From contig CM076148.1 of assembly GCA_038025085.1 (NCBI GenBank), positions 32,904,501 through 32,968,500 of the forward strand: DNA of 64,000 bases. Reading direction: 5' to 3'. This document shows, piece after piece, positions 57,248 to 64,000 of the stretch (its first letter is position 1; every line of letters starts with the position of its first letter). Origin of the DNA: Tetragonia tetragonoides. Its lineage: Eukaryota; Streptophyta; Magnoliopsida; Caryophyllales; Aizoaceae. The notes beneath the pieces are model-generated. The model was not told the origin of the DNA and did no database searches. It was given only the letters and a program-made list of their open reading frames with translations. The translations under genes were made by a program, and so were the position numbers.

Positions 57248-58590
57248 TTAGCTTGAGTTTGTTGCTTGCTTCCATGCAATTTAAAGGTAATTCATCTATA
57301 AACCATATGGTTTCTAATGAATTCATCTACAAATTGTATTCATTTTAGCTTGGGCTTGTTGCTTGCTTACATGCACTTTAAAGGGAATTCATCTATAAAC
57401 CATATGGTTTCTAATGAATTTGTTTTTCTGTCCTTACGATTTTAAATCTATTTTTCGGAATCCAAAACCGTTCCCATCTCAAAATCCAACGAATTCTTAA
57501 TAGAACCTTAAGTCTGGAATTTTTGTGGAATCCATATGGATTCCTATTGTTTCCAGACCTTTTTTTAGTAAAAGACTAGGTCTGATCAATTATTCTTTGA
57601 TTTCAAAACAACATTCCAACCTTCTGTTTTAGCCTTTTAAGTCATGAATTTTAGTTCAATAAATAAACTCAGATTCTTTCTTGAAACCATATGGTTTCCA
57701 GGATTTTCTTTGAGTTAAACGAAACCATTCCGTTTCTTCTTGATCTCAAGACCATCATTTAGACAGCAACAATTCCAGTTTGTTTTAGGGTCTCGATTTC
57801 CCACGAATTTATAATTCGACATTTTGAAACCATTTGGTTTCATCATAGGAGTCATTTTTGTTACGAATTGGTCATGAAACCATGTGGTTTCGGGTTGTCT
57901 CCATTAAAGTTGAGGCTGTAGCTTTGAAACCATGTGGTTTCCAGGTTTGGACATGCCATTTAAACAAAAGACAGCCACACATACATTGAAGAACACATAT
58001 CAATCACCAAAAACTATATTAAAACAGACTAAAACAAACTGAAAACAGCAATAAAACAGAATTTAAAGAGCATTTTTGTTGAAGACAGTTGTAAAGAGAA
58101 AAGATGAAGACAATTGAAGTTTAAGATAAAAGAAATGTGAAACTATGGAAACTAAGGATAAGGAGAAGATTAAAGTTAACTGTCCAACCCCAATCTGTTG
58201 TTTCTTTTACCTTCTCTTTCTCCTGGTTTCTTTTCTCAATTTTCTAAAACAAACTCTTCTTTCTTTCTCTCTTTTTGTTGTCTTTCTGCTCTCTTTTTTT
58301 TTTTTTTTTTTTTTTTGCTGTCAATTCTCTGTCTCTTTTTTTTTGTACAGCTAAAGGGCTATTTAAAGACATACTTGGGATAATTGCTGGGAGTAAGTAA
58401 CTGCCTCCCACTATCAGCCATGTACATAATTCCTTCTCTTTCTTTTTTTTTTTTTTATTTGCAGTGCAAGTGACAGAAATTTAGGGAGATATAACTGCCC
58501 CCTTCTCATTTACACGTTGTACATATCTTCAGCATTAAGATTTTATTTTATTTTAATTCTTTTTTTTATTATTAAATTTTTAGATTCAAC
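57248..58590. repeat. Palindrome-rich long direct repeat, right
   Basis: Second copy of the 54118-55356 repeat, with its first 95 bases present twice (57248-57342 and from 57343). It carries GAAACCATATGGTTTC or variants near 57306, 57405, 57684, 57720, 57825, 57875 and 57925 and GGAATCCATATGGATTCC near 57529. It ends AGATTCAACA directly before the second copy of block A. Confidence 0.8.
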
Positions 58591-59166
58591 AGGCTGGTAA
58601 GGGGAGACATCTACTAGCACTCAGGATAGGGGATAACCAAAACCAACCTAAGCGCAAAGAATTTAGATCTTAAAATCGCAAAATCACCCACAACTCTTAT
58701 CAACTATGCGGATGTGGCCACAAGGATTTGAAGCATTGTTATGGTGGTGGAAGGCATACACAGGTACGCTCCAGCAACTCAATTAAGCTGGTTTTTGTAT
58801 TGTTGTATGACTTGCTACAGAGATTTTAGCACTGAAGCACTCTGAAATTCTGAACAAAGCCTTAGTTCTATAGAAATGCCTGTTAGCAGGTTTATCTGGT
58901 AGTTTCTTTGCCATTGTAGCATGTTTCATATTCTCAATGTACACTATTGCACTACATTTTCCAGCGGGGAATTTTTGGCATCACAAATTTGTCACACAGT
59001 TCTGTCACTTTATAATTAATGGGGACGTTGTCACTACTCTTGCTAGCCTCCTTTTGTTTACATCGGGTGCTTACTAATTATTGATACCTATTCTGCAGAG
59101 TATACCAAGATATAGTATTTCTGCATACTATAAAAAATTTATTAGCATAAATATATTGTACATGTG
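58591..59166. repeat. Duplicated block A (second copy)
   Basis: Starts right at the end of the right palindrome-rich repeat and ends, at ATATTGTACATGT, exactly where the LINE begins. Contains a small insertion relative to the first copy near 58995-59020. Confidence 0.88.
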
Positions 59167-62119
59167 AGCAGTGTGAGCACTCGAAAGCCCCGGGTCCGGA
59201 TGGATTCAATTTCAACTTTATTAAGGGTGCTTGGGAACTGATAAAAGAAGAGATCATTGAATTTGTATGCTCATTTTGGGAGTCGGGCAAGTTTCAGAAG
59301 CAGGTAAATGTTGCGTTTATAAGCTTGATTCCAAAGGTTAAGTCACCTATGGAGTTGAAGGATTACCGACTGATTAGTATGAGTGGGGCTCTTTATAAGG
59401 TTCTTGCAAAGATTCTTGCCAATTGGTTGAAGAAAGTGATGAATGCAATCGTGGGCGAGACACAATCAGCTTTTATTGAAGGTCGTCCACTTGATAGCGT
59501 TTTTTATTGCAAACGAGATAATTGATTCTGCATATAGGAGTAAGGAAAAAAAATGTGTAAATGGAAATTGGATTTCCATAAGGCGTATGATTCAGTTTCC
59601 TGGTCCTTTATTTACTGGGCTCTTGAACAACTGAACTTCTCTCCTCGTTGGCGTATGTGGATATCATGGTGCTTGAAATCAGCCTCGGCCTCGGTATTGG
59701 TTAATGGATCACCAACGCCTCCTTTCAATCTTGAGAAGGGTTTACGTCAAGGCGACCCGCTATCTCCGTTCCTGTTTAAAATTCCTTCTGAGGTGCTAAA
59801 TTGCTTGTTTAAAAAAGCTATTGAGATTGATAAGCTGAAAGGGGTATGTGTTACAAAAGAAGGGACGACCTTCTCACATTTACAATCTGCAGATGATACA
59901 ATTGTTTTTTGTCCGGGGGAGAAAAGGTTCCTAGATGTTATCAAGATGGTACTTATTTCGTTTCACCTGGCTTCTCGGTTGAAAATAAATTTCCACAAAT
60001 GTTCTTTAATTAGTGTGAACATACAGACAGAGTGGGTGGAAAATTGGGCTGCTGCATTGCACTGCCAGCTTGGGAAACTCCCCATCAAAAACTTGGGCAT
60101 GCCACTGGGTGCAAATCCACGATCTCCTGATTTTTGGAGACCAGTTATTGGAAAAATGGAAGAAAAGCTTGCATCATGGAAAGGAAAATTATTGTCTGCT
60201 GGGGGGCGCTTAACTCTGATTAAAGCAAGTTTGAGTAATCTACCTCTCTAGTATATGTCCTTGTTTCGTGTTCCTGTGAAAGTTGCTGATCACATAACAA
60301 AAATTCAAAGGGAGTTTTTTTGGTCAGAGAATACTGTAGGGAGGAAATCTTTATGCCCTGTGAGTTGGGATATTGTAAAAAAATCGAAAGAATTGGGAGG
60401 GCTAGGTGTTGGCTACGTGAGAGAGATGACTTCCGCTCTCCTTGGAAAGTGGATCTGGAGATTATTTGCAGAAGACTCGGTATATGGAGAATTTTGGTTG
60501 AGGAGAAGTACAAAGTGAATGAAAATCTTTTGTTGCAAAATCTTTTTATTCCTAGAAGGGGGGGGGGGGGGTGTGTGGAAGGAGGTTGTTTCTGCTTTTA
60601 AAAGCAATAATGTGATATTGGAGATTTTCAAGGAAAATATGGTGGTTAAGTTAGGAAATGGCCTCAATGCTCGGTTCTGGCTTGATCTATGGACTGGGAC
60701 TCAAACGTTGGCAGAAAAATTTCCTAGGCTGTTTGTTTTATCAAACGAACCAAATGCACGAGTGGCTGATATGGGTTTATGGGATGGACTAATGTGGAGG
60801 TGGAGTTTTCCATGGAGACGCAAATTATTTGTTTGGGAAGATCAATTAAAAGAGAGTCTGCTAGAAATGCTTGCAACTGTTCAATTGAATCCTGGGTGTG
60901 AAGATCATATTGGTTGGAAACAGAACAATGGAGGTGAATTCTCTGTGAAGTCTTTGAGGCAGGAAATTATGAAGAAAGAAGGAGGCATGGTAGAAGAAGC
61001 AGTCAAAGGTTTGTGGCAAGGCTTGGCACCACCAAAGGTTGAACTTCTCATGTGGCTATCTTGCCTAGGCCGCTTGAAGACGAAGGATAGATTAGCCAAG
61101 CTGGGTTTCAAGTGTATAACTGACTCAAAAATGCGTTCTTTGTGGGACTGAAGAAGAGAGCTGCTCTCATCTCCTAATTCAGTGCAAATTCTCATGGGAA
61201 CTGTTGTGTAAATGGCTGTCAATTTGGGAGATGCAATGGTGTGTTCCTCTAAACATGAAAGAGTTTTATTGACAGTGGTGCTCGATGGTGCTTAAACCTC
61301 ACTTCAGGAAAGTTCACTCTACATTCTGTTTTGTGTTTGTATGGTCGATCTGGAAAGAGAGAAATTCAAGAGTGTTTGAAGAGAAGAGTTGCAATGCTGA
61401 AGAACTTTTCAACCTTCTGCTCCTGAGACTCGGATGGTGGGTTAAATCTTGGGACGAAAGTTTCCCGTACTCCCCTCAACAGGTATGTCAAACGCCTAGC
61501 TGCTTAAGAGTGTATGAACCGCCTGCTAAGATCAAGCCTGAGTTGAGCTGGGAAGCTCCAATAGTGGGATCAATGAAATGGAACGTCGACGCCTCCTTCA
61601 AAGATAGATGGGAAAGCGGCTATAAGGGGCCGGGAGTCTTGCGTGATTGGGATGGAAGCTTCAGGTGTGTACTCTCTTGTGCTATTGGTCAAGCTATGTT
61701 TGAGACACTTTCAAAGGAGTGGCTGGCTCTTTTTGATATTGTCATTGAGTCAGACTTGTCAAATGCCGTAACATGGTGTAATTCTACGGTGGGAGGCCCA
61801 TGGAATGCTCGGTTTGAGCTGAATTTCATTAGACACATCAAAGGTAGTTGGCCTAAATTCTCAATTGTTCGTAGGTCGAGGAGTGGCTGGCTCTTTTTGA
61901 TATTGTCATTGAGTCAGACTTGTCAAATGCCGTAACATGGTGTAATTCTACGGTGGGAGGCCCATGGAATGCTCGGTTTGAGCTGAATTTCATTAGACAC
62001 ATCAAAGGTAGTTGGCCTAAATTCTCAATTGTTCGTAGGTCGAGGAGTTCAAATGTGATTGCGGACGGATTGGCGAACCAAGGGCTTACAAGGGGTAGTG
62101 ATTTTATTGCTTGGTTATA
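59166..62119 (+). pseudogene. L1 ORF2: reverse transcriptase, zinc-binding and RNase H regions
   Basis: Reverse transcriptase blocks: SKAPGPDGFN, FISLIPKVKSPMELKDYRLI, QSAFIEGRPL, LDFHKAYDSVSW, GLRQGDPLSPFLF and LQSADDTIVFCPG, where plants usually have FADD. Then LKINFHKCSLISVN, YMSLFRVPVKVADHI, LGKWIWRLFAEDSV, the zf-RVT part (WQGLAPPKVELLMWLSCLGR, then HLLIQCKFSWELL), VWSIWKERNSRVFEEK and RNase H (MKWNVDASFKD, GPGVLRDWDGSFRCVL). Frame changes occur near 59503, 59553, 60513 and 61146, and TAG at 60249-60251 stops the frame. A 164-bp duplication disturbs the RNase H end. It is inactive. Confidence 0.92.
61715..62042. repeat. 164-bp exact tandem duplication in the RNase H region
   Basis: 61715-61878 and 61879-62042 are the same sequence twice in a row, from AGGAGTGGCTGGCTC to GTTCGTAGGTCG. 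As 164 is not a multiple of three, the frame shifts. The lack of differences shows it is recent. Confidence 0.93.
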
Positions 62120-62236
62120 GATATGTTTTTTGGTGTATTTCGAGGAGTGTCGATGTTGATTGTGTAAGCTGTCACTAAACTGTTTTTCTCCTTCTTGGAG
62201 ATCTAATTCTAGTGAAATTCCTAATTATCAAAAAAA

Positions 62237-62911
62237 CAGAAGGCTTTCTTTTAGTAGTATGGTTTCCTATACACTGGAACTGATCAAGTTACTGGTTGTT
62301 TCTCTGGATGTATGTAATGATTGTTTTTTTTACTGGTTGTTGAGGATTTTTGATGAAAATTGCTGTTCGTGTATGATATTTACTGAAAAACCTCCACCCT
62401 GCATGGTGATGTCTGTACTTCTTCCATTGTATGACATTTGATTCTTGTGCTGTGCATTAGAAGTCACTTGCACTTATCCTAGATTCCTCTTCATTCCTAT
62501 GACGTCAATCAAGTTGTGAAAATGTGGCATCTCTACTAGTTAGGGCTAAGTTTGCAGACCTTTAAACCTCCCCAGACACCACACCCTTGCCTTGACTTGA
62601 TCCTTGTTAGGCGGTTGTTGCTGTTAAGTTGTGAACATGTTGGATATGCTTAATGCGCGAACGCATTTTTTAAGTGGGTAAAATCATACTTGGATCACAT
62701 AGAAACATATCAAAAACACTGTAATTCCAAAGTATTGGAGATATTTCCCATAAATCAGATGTGTATAGCTATGGGATGAGGATCTTAGTTGTGGTCTGTG
62801 GTAGGAAGAATCTTTCTCCTGAAGTACAACGCAGCAGTGAATTGTACTTCCTTCAATGGATATACGATTGACTTTCATGGGAGTGTGAATGACGATGAAA
62901 AAAGGTTACAG
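62237..62911. other. Spacer
   Basis: No gene recognised; an intron of the kinase whose last exon follows would fit. Confidence 0.4.
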
Positions 62912-63120
62912 AGGAAGGTGATTTAGTGAGCTTATGGTGCATACAAATGTATCCCTCAAACCGGCCATCTGTCACTAGAGTAATGGAAATGCTAGAGGGG
63001 TTGCTTGAATCTCTAGAAATGCCCATGATACCAGATCTATCTTCTCCTCCAAGACCAGTATTTGATACTTCTACTGCTCTACAACACCTCAGTCAACAAC
63101 ACGATATCAATATCTCTAAG
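62912..63120 (+). pseudogene. Last kinase exon of an LRK10-like receptor kinase
   Basis: After GGTTACAG the frame reads EGDLVSLWCIQMYPSNRPSV and TRVMEMLEGLLESLEMP, the end of the kinase C-lobe (VGLWCIQ-x-x-P-x-DRPSM-x-x-VVEMLEG). A Pro/Ser-rich tail follows (IPDLSSPPRPVFDTST) up to a donor AAG|GTTAGT at 63120. The exon itself is intact. No other kinase exon is seen nearby. The start of such a kinase, on the same strand, is at 22775-22940 and is cut by a LINE; whether both come from one gene is unknown. Confidence 0.75.
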
Positions 63121-64000
63121 GTTAGTTTTTTTATTTTTTACTGGAGAAGTTTTCAAATTTATAAGAAATGACAGGATTGTTAAACCAAAGGTGTTTCGTA
63201 AAATCTGATCCTCAAATAGATGATATAAAAAATCTTCATGACATAAAAATAATACAATGAGCTGCTTCTTGTGTTCGATCTCTCCTAGCCTGGTAACTGC
63301 ACTCTATTGTTTTATTATAAATCTATTTTGTTGGCATGATGATCTCTGTAACGATAAAGACCAACAAACTATATTGTTTCAATAGGATAGTATTACGCCA
63401 GTTACTTGTTGCTATGACTTCCTGTTGAAACAAACTACTGCTGGTTCCTGCAGAAGCTACGCGTGACATTGTTGCTTTTCTGTGGAGTGTCTCTCTCCTC
63501 CCTTGGATTTACTAGATTAAGAATGAGGACCAAGAAACTGGGCGTCTGGAAGGCAGAAAGACATAGGACAATTTGACTGCAAAACATTCTACCAGACTCG
63601 GATGAAAATAATTTCTGTAAGAAGAAAATTGGTGAGGAGCTCAAATGATGGTAGTGGTGAGTATTCTCATGCAAAATTGTCAATAATCATCATAAATGAG
63701 GTTTGGGGTTTCTATGAAGAAAGACTTTTATATAGTCTACAGATTCAGGTTTCTCATACTATGATACTAATGTGGTAAATAACCTATCTTGTCCAACTCC
63801 TGTAGGAAATCAGTTGCTTCTAGCCTAAAATTTTTATTAAAAACAAAGATAGACAAAATACCAAGTCAAAGGATCATTTGTACATATCTATAGCATGATG
63901 GTCTTGGACGGGGACCTGATCGATCTGTGGCAGGAAGAGTGAATATGAAAGTGAAGCACAAAGTATCTTTCTTTTTATCTCTCATTTGGTATTTGAGGCC
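63121..64000. other. Downstream flank, no gene recognised
   Basis: AT-rich sequence after the kinase exon; the minus-strand frame near 63435-63683 lacks recognisable motifs. Confidence 0.4.

Larger units (their letters stand above)
59166..62236 (+). mobile_element. 5'-truncated L1-type LINE with A-tail
   Basis: It begins inside ORF2 at EQCEHSKAPGPDGFNFNFIK and ends in ATTATCAAAAAAA (about 62226-62236), the usual 3' end of plant L1 elements. Endonuclease and ORF1 are missing. It starts exactly where similarity between the two copies of block A stops. No target duplication was found, so insertion may have been followed by rearrangement, or truncation was coupled to the block A duplication. Confidence 0.88.

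Noticed and set aside
58145..58383. Leu/Phe/Ser-rich short frames, also near 54960-55090
   Set aside because: They fall in the CT- and T-rich part of the long direct repeats and differ between the two copies.
54118..58590. Firm call of an LTR retrotransposon for the PMD unit
   Set aside because: No primer binding site, no target duplication and no sharp outer end on the left could be found; kept as LTR-like only.
59166..62236. The endonuclease half at 23401 and this reverse transcriptase half as one split LINE
   Set aside because: They lie 35 kb apart with other complete insertions between; plants have many similar LINE copies, so nothing ties these two together.

Overview
This is a gene-poor, transposon-dense stretch of plant nuclear DNA. 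The signs are spliced genes with GT..AG introns, long AT-rich spacers, plant-type L1 and RTE LINEs, a Ty3/gypsy-type gag element, Mutator-like elements with 9-bp target duplications, a plant-type mitochondrial cox1, and pieces of an LRK10-like receptor kinase. A eudicot is most likely; the family cannot be fixed from the sequence alone. I see no rRNA, tRNA, CRISPR array or complete, clearly expressed host gene.

Layout. 0.1-2.1 kb: a 5'-truncated RTE LINE with a perfect 16-bp target duplication. 2.85 kb: a short first exon of an unknown minus-strand gene. 3.8-5.9 kb: a non-autonomous inverted-repeat element with strict 21-bp and 110-bp tandem arrays and exon-like pieces. 7.5-11.3 kb: a complete, young, gag-only LTR retrotransposon with a 5-bp target duplication. 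About 12.6-21.1 kb: mitochondrial-type DNA with cox1 broken by one missing base, and with LINE scraps embedded. 21.2-24.2 kb: a decayed LRK10-like kinase running into LINE fragments. 25.8-27.1 kb: a copia gag remnant and the first exon of a possibly plastid-targeted protein. 27.46-33.79 kb: a complete 6.3-kb Mutator-like element. 34.6-37.2 kb: a six-exon minus-strand gene of unknown function with LINE debris in one intron. 38.8-39.2 kb: a LINE fragment. 40.37-40.72 kb: a perfect MULE-type MITE. 43.7-51.7 kb: isolated exon-like segments and a decayed LINE. 52.7-59.2 kb: a duplicated block around a plant-mobile-domain pseudogene that sits between long direct repeats full of one 16-bp palindrome. 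59.2-62.2 kb: a large broken L1 ORF2. 62.9-63.1 kb: the last kinase exon of an LRK10-like gene.

The most interesting unit is the Mutator-like element. It carries two convergent genes. The minus-strand gene is a FAR1-type MULE transposase followed by an OTU-type cysteine protease domain; the plus-strand gene resembles plant-mobile-domain (MAIN-like) proteins with the core missing. Each gene starts inside one end of the element with a tiny first exon, then an intron holding an array of 20-bp palindromes and a long ATT microsatellite, so the two introns mirror each other. The second is the 54-58.6 kb unit, where the plant-mobile-domain pseudogene lies between LTR-like repeats that each hold seven or eight copies of the palindrome GAAACCATATGGTTTC or close variants.

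All gene calls rest on motif recognition by eye in the translated frames. Exon borders come from splice-site consensus and phase and have no transcript support here.
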